Assembly: GCF_003931915.1 (NCBI RefSeq) | Contig: NZ_RSAA01000011.1 | Location: 1 to 64,000, forward strand | Length of the DNA stretch: 64,000 nt | From: Saccharopolyspora rhizosphaerae | GTDB taxonomy: Bacteria; Actinomycetota; Actinomycetes; Mycobacteriales; Pseudonocardiaceae | Direction of reading: 5' to 3' | Part shown: one piece after another, positions 48,796 through 56,995 of the stretch | How positions within the stretch are numbered: the stretch's first letter is position 1 | Layout: every line of letters starts with the position of its first letter | The notes under the pieces: model-generated | What the model was told of the DNA's origin: nothing | The model's database searches: none | Seen by the model: only the letters and a program-made list of their open reading frames with translations | Position numbers and translations under genes: made by a program

Positions 48796-50316
48796 TCAGG
48801 AGACCCCCACCGCCGGGGACCTGCCGAGGACGGCGCCGGTGGTGTCGAGGGCCTCGACGGCGACGACGGGGTGGGTGCCGTCGACGTCCAGCCTGGTCTC
48901 GAAGCCCGTCTTGGGGGCGTCGGTGACCGGCGCCAGGTTCCCCTCGTCCGGGCCGGCGAAGACTCGCCAGGTGGCGACTTCGGTGGCGCCGTTCCAGCTG
49001 GCGTAGACGCTGGTCACACCGTCACCGGGCTTGCCGGCGACCGCCGGGGGCTCGGTGGGCTTGCCGACCCACTCGGCTCGGTGGGCGCGGTAGGAACCCA
49101 TCTGCTCGGCGAAGCGGCCGTGGAACAGCACCTCGTCGTCCGGACCGAACTCGGTGAAGTACGGCTCGCCGCCCCAGCCCACGAACATGTGGCCGTGGGG
49201 CAGCACCTGGGCGTTGCCCTGGTTCGGAGCCAGCAGCCCCTCCGGGCTCTCCGCGCTGCGCAGCAGCGTGGCGGCCCCCGCGGCCTCGTCGACCTCGAGC
49301 GTCATCCCACGCGACTTGCCACGACCGGCCGCATCGGCGTTGTCGAACAGGCTGATCGTACCGTCCTCGTGCCTGCGGACGTCGTGCTGCCAGGCGAAAG
49401 CCGCGTCCTCGCCCATCTCGAAATCGCTCGTGCGCCCGCACAGCCGCCACGTCACCTCCCCGGTCGTGCGGTCGATGCGGTAGATGGCGTGCGTGCAGCG
49501 TGCCGAGATCAGCAGCGCGTCGCCGTCCTCGCAGATCGCGTTGAGGTGGATGTAGTCGTGGAACTCCTCCGGATCGGTGGGCACCGGGTAGAACGACTCG
49601 TCCAAGCCGATGTGCTGCAAGCTGTTCCACTCGAAGAGCAGCTCGCCCGAGGCGATGTCGATCTCCTGCACCACGCCCTCGAGGACCTTGGAGTTCGGCT
49701 GCCCGCCCACGGGCGTGGTGTCCACCCGCACCTCGCGGTAGGCCAGGACCAGGGCGGTGTCCTGCGGGGTGATGATGAACTCGTGCAGGTCACCGGTCAG
49801 GCCGTTGACCGGGGCGACCTCGGCGATCCGGGTGTAGGTCTCGTCGAGGACGACGAACGTGCCGTGGCCGAACCCCGGCGGCACGACGACCTTCCCCTCC
49901 CAGCAGGTCAGCACCGGTTTCCCCTGGTACTGCTGGACCTTCAGGTCGAAGTTCACCCCCTCGGCAGCCGGGCCGAACCAGACCGCTTGGCCGGTGTCGT
50001 CCATGAGCATCGCGCCCGGCTGGATCGGACCGCGCGGCGCCGCAGCGCTCGGGTCCATGGTGTGGGCACCGGTGGGGGTGAGCAGCACGTGCCCGCGTTC
50101 GGTGCCCGACGCGGGGGTGATGATCTCCATCAGCGGCGGGTGCAGGTCCGGGCGGCTGACCAGGTCGGCGCCCAGCGCGCCGACGCGGGGCGCCGCCTTC
50201 GCTGTGCCTGACGACGCTGCGCTCGACGACGCTGCGCCCGACAGCGCTGCGGGGACCAGGGGTGCTGCGGCGAGCATCCGCAGCACCGATCTGCGGCCTG
50301 GCTCAACGGGGGACAT
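48796..50316 (-). CDS. Arylsulfotransferase-family secreted protein (PF14269-like)
   Basis: A 506-residue Tat-exported protein. GRRSVLRMLAAAPLVPAAL is the signal. The remainder resembles the ASST_2 family: LLTPTGAHT, AMLMDDTGQAVWFGP, LTCWEGKVV, DLHEFIITPQDTALVLAYR, VVQEIDIASGELLFEWNSLQHIGLDESF, HLNAICEDGDALLISARCTHAIYRIDRTTGEVTWRL, and QHDVRRHEDGTISLFDN. Such proteins are six-bladed propellers; bacterial ASST enzymes move sulfate between phenols without PAPS. Catalysis in this branch is unproven. ATG 50316 follows GAGGAG. It lies 28 bp downstream of a sulfotransferase gene on the same strand. Confidence 0.82.
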   Translation of the reverse strand: MSPVEPGRRSVLRMLAAAPLVPAALSGAASSSAASSGTAKAAPRVGALGADLVSRPDLHPPLMEIITPASGTERGHVLLTPTGAHTMDPSAAAPRGPIQPGAMLMDDTGQAVWFGPAAEGVNFDLKVQQYQGKPVLTCWEGKVVVPPGFGHGTFVVLDETYTRIAEVAPVNGLTGDLHEFIITPQDTALVLAYREVRVDTTPVGGQPNSKVLEGVVQEIDIASGELLFEWNSLQHIGLDESFYPVPTDPEEFHDYIHLNAICEDGDALLISARCTHAIYRIDRTTGEVTWRLCGRTSDFEMGEDAAFAWQHDVRRHEDGTISLFDNADAAGRGKSRGMTLEVDEAAGAATLLRSAESPEGLLAPNQGNAQVLPHGHMFVGWGGEPYFTEFGPDDEVLFHGRFAEQMGSYRAHRAEWVGKPTEPPAVAGKPGDGVTSVYASWNGATEVATWRVFAGPDEGNLAPVTDAPKTGFETRLDVDGTHPVVAVEALDTTGAVLGRSPAVGVS

Positions 50317-50344
50317 GGATCTCCTCGGAAGCGATGAGCGGCGG

Positions 50345-51001
50345 TCAGGACTCGAACGGGGAGGGGAACTTGCCCTCGCGTTGCGTCTGCTCGACGAGGT
50401 CCCGGATCGAGGCGGAGTCGTTGACGTGCGGGAACGCGTCCTCGGGCACCGGGACGTCGAGGAACTCGCACAGCCGGTCCCAGCCCTCACCGACCTGGTA
50501 GACCAGCAGCCGGTCGGCCGGGACGGCCTCCCGCACAGCGGCGTTGTGCGCTTCGAAGACCTTGATGGCGTGCTCGCGGTCCTCGAAGCGGCCGTCGAAG
50601 GTGCCGTTCCAGATCATCCGCTCCACGGTCGGGCGCAGCGTCCTGCTGAACTCGTCGTCGGCCGGGGGTTCCTTGACGAACTGGTAGATCGTGTTGAAAA
50701 CGCTGTCGTACCAACGCTCCGGGTCGCGGACGGTGAGCAGCACCTTCGCGTCCGGGTAGAAGTCCGCGAGCTCGCGCCAGAACGTGCAGCCTGGCCAGTC
50801 CACGGTGGACTGGTAGCCGCCGAGCACGCTCTCCCAGTCCTCGACCTTCCCGTACACGGCCCGTTCCCAGTGCTGCGCGCGTTCGGGCTGCGCGATGACC
50901 TCGAACATGTGGTAGCACGGCGCGAAGCCGAGGTGCTCCAGCGCCGCCTTCATCGACGCGGTTCCTGTGCGGCCGAACCCGGCCCCGATGATCTCGATCA
51001 T
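50345..51001 (-). CDS. Sulfotransferase family protein (Sulfotransferase_4)
   Basis: A 218-residue cytoplasmic sulfotransferase-like protein. The PAPS-binding 5'-phosphosulfate loop is IIGAGFGRTGTASMKAALEHLG (residues 4-25). VLLTVRDPERWYDSVFNTIY (about 87-106) is the 3'-phosphate-binding strand-helix, and VYQVGEGWDRLCEFLDVPVP the C-terminal signature. It transfers sulfonate from PAPS to an unknown hydroxylated acceptor. ATG 51001 is preceded by GAGGAG. It directly follows cysN, so PAPS supply and consumption are encoded together. Confidence 0.87.
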   Translation of the reverse strand: MIEIIGAGFGRTGTASMKAALEHLGFAPCYHMFEVIAQPERAQHWERAVYGKVEDWESVLGGYQSTVDWPGCTFWRELADFYPDAKVLLTVRDPERWYDSVFNTIYQFVKEPPADDEFSRTLRPTVERMIWNGTFDGRFEDREHAIKVFEAHNAAVREAVPADRLLVYQVGEGWDRLCEFLDVPVPEDAFPHVNDSASIRDLVEQTQREGKFPSPFES

Positions 51002-51034
51002 TGCCCACTCCTCGGTCGTGGCGTTCAGGGTTCT

Positions 51035-52303
51035 TCAACGCGCGTCGGAGATCAGGACCGCGCCGACGGTCGCGTGGCCGGCTTCGTCGATGAGCACGGC
51101 GCCTCCGGTGAACCGGTTGTCCGCGTAGGAGTCGCAAAACACCGGCTGCGCGAGCCGCAGGGTGACCTCGCCGATGTCGTTGAGCTGCAACGAATTCGCG
51201 GGGCTGCGTTCCAAGGTGGTGACGTCGAGGCGTTCGCCCACCTCGGTCACGACGGCCTTGACCACCCGGGTGGTGTGCTTGAGCAGCAGGCGAGCACCCC
51301 GGGTGAGCGGGGTCTTCGGCGACATCCAGCACACCGCGGCGGTCAGCTCCTCGGCCGCGACCGGAGGGTGCTCGGCCGCGCAGAGCAGGTCGCCGCGGCC
51401 GACGTCGATGTCCTCGGCCAGCCGCAGCGCCACCGACTGCGGGGCTCGGCCGCGCTCCAGCTCGCCGTCGGCGGTGTCGACCGCGACGACGCGGCTGCGC
51501 ATCCCGGACGGCAGGTGCAGCACCTCGTCACCCGCGGCGACGGAGCCGCCGGCGATCTGGCCCGCGCAACCGCGGTAGTCCTGCTCCTGGGCGCGGAGCG
51601 CGAGCTGCACCGGCATGCGGAACCGGCCGGCCTCCTCGGCGACCTCCACGGTCTCCAGGTGCTCGAGCAGCGACGGGCCGTCGTACCAGGGCGTCGCCGC
51701 CGAGCGGTCCACGACGTTGTCGCCGCGCAGCGCGGCGATCGGGATCGCCGTGATCTCCTGCAGCTCCAGCTTCGCGGTGAACTCGGCGAAGTCCGCGGTG
51801 ATGGTGCGGAACACGTCCTCGTCGAAGTCGACCAGGTCCATCTTGTTCACCGCGAGCACCACCTGCGGCACCCGCAGCAAGCCGGCGAGCACGGCGTGCC
51901 TGCGACTCTGCTCGGTCAGCCCGTTGCGGGCGTCGACCAGCACGATCGCCAGGTCGGCGGTGGAGGCGCCGGTGACCATGTTGCGGGTGTACTGGGCGTG
52001 ACCCGGGGTGTCGGCGATGATGAAGGCTCGCCTGGCGGTTTCGAAGTAGCGGTGCGCCACGTCGATGGTGATGCCCTGCTCGCGCTCGGCGCGCAGCCCG
52101 TCGGTGAGCATCGCCAGGTCCAGCTCCTCGTCGCCGCGTTCCCTGCTGGCGACCTCCAGCTGTTCGAGCTGGTCGGCCAGCAGCGACTTCGAGTCGTGCA
52201 GCAGCCGTCCGATGAGGGTGGACTTGCCGTCGTCGACGGCACCGGCGGTGGCGAAGCGCAGCAGGCTGTCGGCCGGGGCGAAGGCGGGTTCGGTGGTGGT
52301 CAT
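51035..52303 (-). CDS. cysN: Sulfate adenylyltransferase subunit 1 (GTPase)
   Basis: A 422-residue elongation-factor-like GTPase that drives ATP sulfurylase. G1 is AGAVDDGKST (P-loop), G3 DTPGHAQYTRNMVTGASTADLAIVLVDA, G4 NKMDLVDF, followed by beta-barrel domains (LRAQEQDYRGCAGQIAGGSV). APS kinase is not fused here, unlike mycobacterial CysNC; it is encoded separately at 54823. ATG 52303 shares one base with the cysD stop. Confidence 0.95.
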   Translation of the reverse strand: MTTTEPAFAPADSLLRFATAGAVDDGKSTLIGRLLHDSKSLLADQLEQLEVASRERGDEELDLAMLTDGLRAEREQGITIDVAHRYFETARRAFIIADTPGHAQYTRNMVTGASTADLAIVLVDARNGLTEQSRRHAVLAGLLRVPQVVLAVNKMDLVDFDEDVFRTITADFAEFTAKLELQEITAIPIAALRGDNVVDRSAATPWYDGPSLLEHLETVEVAEEAGRFRMPVQLALRAQEQDYRGCAGQIAGGSVAAGDEVLHLPSGMRSRVVAVDTADGELERGRAPQSVALRLAEDIDVGRGDLLCAAEHPPVAAEELTAAVCWMSPKTPLTRGARLLLKHTTRVVKAVVTEVGERLDVTTLERSPANSLQLNDIGEVTLRLAQPVFCDSYADNRFTGGAVLIDEAGHATVGAVLISDAR

Positions 52304-53205
52304 CAGAAGTAGCCCTCCCGCTTGCGGTCCTCCATCGCCGCCGCGCTGGTGCGGTCGTCGGCGCGTGTCTGGCCTCGTTCGGAGATGCGCGTCGCCGCGA
52401 TCTCGGCGATCACCTCGGTCACGGTCGTCGCCCTGGACGGGACGGCACCCGTGCAGGTCATGTCGCCGACGGTGCGGAACCGCACCGACCGCTCGACCAG
52501 CTGCTCCTCGGGATCGCGCGGCAGGAACGGGTTGTCGGCCAGCAGCATCCCGTCGCGCTCGAAGACCTTGCGGTTGTGCGCGAAGTACAGCGAGGGCAGT
52601 TCGACGTGCTCGCGCTCGACGTAGGTCCACACGTCGCGCTCCGTCCAGTTCGACAGCGGGAAGGCGCGCACGTTCTCGCCGGGGTGGAGCAGGCCGTTGT
52701 AGAGGTTCCACAGCTCGGGCCGCTGGTTGCGCGGGTCCCACTGGCCGAAGCTGTCGCGGAAGGAGAGCATGCGCTCCTTGGCGCGGGCGCGTTCCTCGTC
52801 GCGGCGGGCACCGCCGAACAGCGCGTCGAAGCGGTGCACGGCGATGGCCTCCAGCAACGTGGCCGTCTGCAACCGGTTCCGGCTGACCGAGCCTTCGGGT
52901 TCGACGGTGCGCCCGGCGTCGATGGACTCCTGCACGGAGGCGACCACCAGCCGCACGCCGAGTGCCGCGGCGCGGCGGTCGCGGAAGTCCAGCACCTCCT
53001 CGAAGTTGTGACCGGTGTCGACGTGCAGCACCGGGAACGGGACCGGCGCCGGGGCGAAGGCCTTCTCGGCCAGCTTGAGCAGCACGGCGGAGTCCTTGCC
53101 GCCGGAGAACAGCAGCGCCGGCCGGTCGAGTTCGGCGACCACTTCGCGGATCAGGTGGACCGCCTCGGACTCCAGGACGTCCAGACGAGAAAGTCCAGCG
53201 GGCAT
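52303..53205 (-). CDS. cysD: Sulfate adenylyltransferase subunit 2
   Basis: A 300-residue ATP-pyrophosphatase-fold enzyme forming APS from sulfate and ATP with CysN. The PP-loop is LLFSGGKDSAVLLKLAEKAF (about 31-50); HVDTGHNFEEVLDFRD, FDALFGGARRDEERARAKERMLSFRD and VRAFPLSNWTERDVWTY are family signatures. The C-terminal RERGQTRADDRTSAAAMEDRKREGYF-type tail (here SERGQTRADD...REGYF) is canonical. ATG 53205 shares one base with the upstream cysQ stop. Confidence 0.96.
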   Translation of the reverse strand: MPAGLSRLDVLESEAVHLIREVVAELDRPALLFSGGKDSAVLLKLAEKAFAPAPVPFPVLHVDTGHNFEEVLDFRDRRAAALGVRLVVASVQESIDAGRTVEPEGSVSRNRLQTATLLEAIAVHRFDALFGGARRDEERARAKERMLSFRDSFGQWDPRNQRPELWNLYNGLLHPGENVRAFPLSNWTERDVWTYVEREHVELPSLYFAHNRKVFERDGMLLADNPFLPRDPEEQLVERSVRFRTVGDMTCTGAVPSRATTVTEVIAEIAATRISERGQTRADDRTSAAAMEDRKREGYF

Positions 53206-53960
53206 CAGCGACTCCTCTCGGATCGGTCGGACAGGGCGGCGAGCAGGTCCACGGCCAGCTCCCGGCGGCACACCAGCAGGTCGGGAAGCCACGGGTCGGG
53301 GCGGGCGTAGACGAGTTCGGAGCCGTCGAGGCGGCTGGTGTGCAGTCCGGCGGCCTGGGCGATGCCGACCGGGGCGGCGCTGTCCCACTCGTACTGGCCG
53401 CCACCGTGCAGGTAGGCGTCGACCTCGCCGAGCACGACCGCGGTGATCTTCGCGCCCGCCGAGCCCATCGGGACCAGCTCGGCGCCGAGCTCCTCGGCGA
53501 GGGCGGTGACGAACTCCGGTGGCCTGCTGCGGCTCACCGCGATGCGCGGGCGCGCGATGCCCGCCGTGGGTTGCGTCGGCGGCGCGCCGGTGCCGAGCAC
53601 GACGCCCTGGGCGGGCAGCGCCACCGCGGAGGCGGTGATCTCGTGGCGTTCGGCCAGCGCGACGTGCACGGCCCAGTCGGTGCGCCCGGGTTCGGTGAAC
53701 TCGCGGGTGCCGTCGAGCGGGTCGACGATCCACACGCGTTCCCCTGCAACACGTTCCGGTCCGGCGACGCCGTGCTCGGAGAGCACCGGGTCGGCCGGGC
53801 GCTCCTGCGCGAGGGCTTCGACGAGCAGCCGGTGGGCCGCGGCATCACCCTCGTCACCGAGGACCTTGGCGTCCGAAGTGGACTTCGCACGCAGCTCGAC
53901 CAGGCACTCCCCCGCTCGACGCGCCAGCCTCGCGGCCAGCTCGTGGTCGTCGACGCTCAC
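53205..53960 (-). CDS. cysQ: 3'(2'),5'-bisphosphate nucleotidase
   Basis: A 251-residue inositol-monophosphatase-fold enzyme. The metal-binding signature is VWIVDPLDGTREFTEPG (about 77-93); the second is YEWDSAAPVGIAQAAGL. VLSEHGV supplies another acidic ligand. CysQ removes the 3'-phosphate from PAP, the inhibitory by-product of PAPS-using sulfotransferases, and can also act on PAPS. GTG 53960 overlaps the stop of the TauE-like gene (GTGA). Confidence 0.9.
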   Translation of the reverse strand: MSVDDHELAARLARRAGECLVELRAKSTSDAKVLGDEGDAAAHRLLVEALAQERPADPVLSEHGVAGPERVAGERVWIVDPLDGTREFTEPGRTDWAVHVALAERHEITASAVALPAQGVVLGTGAPPTQPTAGIARPRIAVSRSRPPEFVTALAEELGAELVPMGSAGAKITAVVLGEVDAYLHGGGQYEWDSAAPVGIAQAAGLHTSRLDGSELVYARPDPWLPDLLVCRRELAVDLLAALSDRSERSR

Positions 53961-54838
53961 CCCACTACCTCCCTGTGTTCACCCGCGACGGGCCCTCGCC
54001 GCGACGACATCGCGTGGCGCAGCGGCGGAACCACGGCGCCGAGCAGGACGACCAGCAACCCGGCCGACACCCCGGCCACGACCTCGGCGCCGAGCATCAT
54101 CAGCCCGGTGGTCACGAGCATCCCGCCGAGCAGCAGCCGGACCGGGCGGTCCGGGACCTTCGACGAGACCAACGCTCCCACCAGCACACCCGGGACCGAG
54201 CCCGACAACAACGACCCGACGAGTCCGATGTGGACGTCACCGGCGAAGGCGTGGCCGAGGGCTGAGACCAGCACCAGCGGTACCGCCTGGACGAGGTCGG
54301 TGCCGACCAACCGGGCCGAGCTCAGCCCTCGGTTGAGCAGCAGCAGTACCACGATGATCAGCGATCCGGAACCCACCGAAGTCGTACCCACCACCAGCCC
54401 GGCGACGGCACCGAGCAGCACGGTCGGCACCGGCCGCACCCGCGTTCCGTCCGATGTGGAGGGTCGAGGGTGGAGCAGCAGGCGGGCGAACAGGGTAGCG
54501 GCGGCCAGCAGCACCGCGCAGCCCACGGCGATCTTGAGCGCCGCCCCGGCCCGCTCGCCCAGCGAGCCGGCCAGCAGCGACCCCGCCGCCGCGCAGGGCA
54601 GCGAGCCCAGGCACAACCAGCCGACGAGATCGGGCTGCACGGTGCGGCGACGCAGGTGGACCGCTGCACCCAGGGGCTTCATCACGGCGGCGGCGACGAG
54701 GTCCGAGGACACCGCGGCCAACGGCGGCACGCCGAAGACCAGCGTCAGCAGGGGCATCGTCAGCGCCCCACCGCCCATGCCCGTCACGCCCACCATCAGG
54801 CCGGTGAGCAGCCCGGTCGCCGCTACGCCGAGGTCCAC
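53957..54838 (-). CDS. TauE/SafE-family membrane permease in sulfate operon
   Basis: A 293-residue membrane protein of about eight helices. Glycine-rich family motifs occur in both halves: GLMVGVTGMGGGALTMPLL (about 14-32) and AGLVVGTTSVGSGSLIIVVLL (about 148-168). In sulfur operons these proteins serve as sulfite or organosulfonate exporters, and sometimes as sulfate permeases. GTG 54838 overlaps the end of the APS kinase gene by 16 bp. It is the second gene of the minus-strand sulfate operon, ahead of cysQ, cysD and cysN. Confidence 0.87.
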   Translation of the reverse strand: MDLGVAATGLLTGLMVGVTGMGGGALTMPLLTLVFGVPPLAAVSSDLVAAAVMKPLGAAVHLRRRTVQPDLVGWLCLGSLPCAAAGSLLAGSLGERAGAALKIAVGCAVLLAAATLFARLLLHPRPSTSDGTRVRPVPTVLLGAVAGLVVGTTSVGSGSLIIVVLLLLNRGLSSARLVGTDLVQAVPLVLVSALGHAFAGDVHIGLVGSLLSGSVPGVLVGALVSSKVPDRPVRLLLGGMLVTTGLMMLGAEVVAGVSAGLLVVLLGAVVPPLRHAMSSRRGPVAGEHREVVG

Positions 54839-56325
54839 GACCGCACCCAGCCCCGCTCGCGCAGCAACGCCACGACGCGGTCCACCGCCTCGTCCTGGGA
54901 CAGCTCGGCGGTGTCCAGGACGAGGTCCGCGTCCTCGGGGACCTCGTAGGGAGCGGAGACGCCGGTGAACTCGGGCAGCGCTCCCGACCTGGCTCTTCGG
55001 TAGAGGCCCTTGCGGTCGCGGCGCTCGCACTCGCGCAGCGGCGTGGCCACGTGGACCAGCACGAACCCGCCCGCCTCGCGCACCATGCGGCGCACCGCGT
55101 CCCGATCGGCGTGGTACGGGGCGATGGGCGCGCAGACCGACACGCCCCCGGCCCGGGTGACCTCGGCGGCGACGTAGCCGATGCGGCGGACGTTGCGACT
55201 GCGGTCCTCGGCGGAGAAGCCCAGGCCCGCGCACAGGTTCCGGCGGACCACGTCGCCGTCGAGCAGCGTCACCGCGCGGTGGTCGTGGCGGCTGAGCTCC
55301 TCGCGCAGCGCCCTGGCCAGCGTGGACTTGCCCGCTCCGGACAGGCCGGTGAAGAAGACGGTGAACCCTTGGGCGGCGAGCGGCGGGTGGAGCCGGCGCT
55401 GCTGCTCGGCGATGGCCGGGGTGGTGAACCAGGCGGGAAGTTCCTCGCCCTTGTCGAGCAGTTCGCGCAACCGCTCGTCGCTGAGGCCCGGACGGGTCTC
55501 GTCCGGGGCGACCGCGGCCGCGGGACGCCAGCGGTCGGCGTGGTCGCGGACGACCTCAGGGGGTTCGAGCACCGGGATCGGTGCCTGCTCCACGGGTGTG
55601 TCCGCGACCAGGTGGGTGGCGCCGTAGGCGGCGGCCACGTGCGCGACGAGCAGGGCGTCGCGCTTCGGGTCGGTCCGGGGCACCAGCGGGACCGGGACGG
55701 TGGTGGTGCCCTCGGGCAGCTCGGGGCGTGCGACCAGCACCGACTGGACCAGCACTTCCGGGCGCGGGCCGGTCATCCGCGGCAGGAGCAGCACGTGCGC
55801 GTCGAGCTCGGCGGCCAGCTGGCGGACCTGGGCGAGTTCACGGTGGTGCAGCGGCGATGCGGGCAGCACGCCGAGCACCGGACCGGCCGGCAACCGGGAT
55901 CGCACCTCGCGCGCCGTCGGGCGCAGGCGGCGCAGCACACCGGTCGTCCCCCCGGTCGCCACGACCGGACCCGCGACGTGCCACCCGGTCTCGTCCGCCC
56001 AGGGGGATTCGTTGCGGACGACCGCGACCGGGGCGCCTTCGGCGTCGTGGAGCTCGACCTCCTCGGCCGCGGCGACCTCCTCGGGGACCGCGAGCGTCAC
56101 CGGATCCGGCCACGGCTCGCCGGAGAGGAGGCAGTGGCGGGTGCGCACCGACTCGACCTCGTCCGCGCCGAGGAAACCGCGCAGCGGTGACAAGGCACCG
56201 TCCAGCAGCAGTTCCACATCGGACAGTTCGGCGGGACCGGGAACCCAGGTCGCGCGCCTCAGCGGCTCGGTGGAGGCGGCTGCGTTCCCGTCCGGACGGT
56301 CGGAATCGGTTCCGTTCGCACTCAC
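54823..56325 (-). CDS. cysC: APS kinase with N-terminal decayed ATP-sulfurylase domain
   Basis: A 500-residue fusion. Residues about 20-300 follow an ATP-sulfurylase of the Sat type: a PUA-like start (LSDVELLLDGALSPLRGFLGADEVESV, WPDPVTLAV) and then a catalytic-like domain. Its nucleotide motif is LPASPLHHREL where Sat enzymes have QxRNPxHxxH, and the GRDHAG loop is missing, so it is probably inactive. Residues about 318-500 are an intact APS kinase: GLSGAGKST, LLDGDVVRRNLCAGLGFSAEDRSRNVRRIGYVAAEV, CAPIAPYHADRD and GLYRRARSGALPEFTGVSAPYEVP. It phosphorylates APS to PAPS. First gene of the sulfate operon. Confidence 0.9.
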   Translation of the reverse strand: MSANGTDSDRPDGNAAASTEPLRRATWVPGPAELSDVELLLDGALSPLRGFLGADEVESVRTRHCLLSGEPWPDPVTLAVPEEVAAAEEVELHDAEGAPVAVVRNESPWADETGWHVAGPVVATGGTTGVLRRLRPTAREVRSRLPAGPVLGVLPASPLHHRELAQVRQLAAELDAHVLLLPRMTGPRPEVLVQSVLVARPELPEGTTTVPVPLVPRTDPKRDALLVAHVAAAYGATHLVADTPVEQAPIPVLEPPEVVRDHADRWRPAAAVAPDETRPGLSDERLRELLDKGEELPAWFTTPAIAEQQRRLHPPLAAQGFTVFFTGLSGAGKSTLARALREELSRHDHRAVTLLDGDVVRRNLCAGLGFSAEDRSRNVRRIGYVAAEVTRAGGVSVCAPIAPYHADRDAVRRMVREAGGFVLVHVATPLRECERRDRKGLYRRARSGALPEFTGVSAPYEVPEDADLVLDTAELSQDEAVDRVVALLRERGWVRSWTSA

Positions 56326-56790
56326 GCAGGCACCTCAGCCCTCAGCTCGGGGGACGAACCGGTCCATCCCGCGGGACGTCGTGATCCACACGGTGGCCGA
56401 CCGGTCGTGGGCTGAGGAAGAAGGTGACGATTACTCGCCAGTTCCGGTTTTTCCCAACAGCAGCACCAGATCCAGGATCGACGCAGATCGGCGGACGGGC
56501 AGGTCACCGTCACCGCGCGACCGCTCGCACCCCTCGCCGCCACAGCGCGCACAGCCTCTGGCACGGCACGACGGGTGCCCGCGATGACCTCCGTTCACCG
56601 AGGGCAACATCCCAGGAACACGGCATCAGCGTTCCCACTTCTCCGCCCACGCTGGGAAGAGGTGCAACGCGCGCACGGGAGGCGCGACAGCGCTCGTCCG
56701 GCCCCGCGCCCGGACCTCGAGCACGAGGCGACGCGCGCAACAGCGGAATGGCCAACGATCGCCCCTCCGCGACACCGCGGAGCACGCGGC
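56326..56790. other. Upstream region of sulfate operon; no supported gene
   Basis: About 465 bp between the APS kinase start and the hairpin at 56791. It must hold the operon promoter. Only a 10-codon minus-strand ATG frame (56335-56367) lies near the APS kinase start, without a ribosome site. No protein-like frame is present. Confidence 0.4.
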
Positions 56791-56837
56791 CGGCGATCGG
56801 GTTCCTGACACCCCCGTGATCAGGAACCCGATCGCCG
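56791..56837. repeat. 18-bp perfect inverted repeat
   Basis: Arms 56791-56808 and 56820-56837 are exact complements around an 11-nt loop. A related stretch (CCCCGGTGATCAGCAGCCGG) at about 56932 suggests a small decayed repeat. It lies about 160 bp beyond the nitroreductase stop. Confidence 0.7.
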
Positions 56838-56963
56838 CCGCACCCCGCGCCCGGACACCCCGAAACGCCGGACGCGGGACACCGCTGCGACCACTCCCCC
56901 GAACGACTGCGACCACCAGGAGCCCCGACAACCCCGGTGATCAGCAGCCGGGTCGCAGCGGCA

Positions 56964-56981
56964 GGGGCGGGAACCCGCCCC
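56964..56981 (-). terminator. Terminator of the nitroreductase gene
   Basis: GGGGCGGG-AA-CCCGCCCC lies 14 bp downstream of the nitroreductase stop on the minus strand. Confidence 0.65.
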
Positions 56982-56995
56982 CCGCACAGGAGTCC

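Noticed and set aside
56335..56367. Ten-codon ATG frame before the APS kinase, a candidate cysteine leader peptide
   Set aside because: No ribosome site and no cysteine codons.
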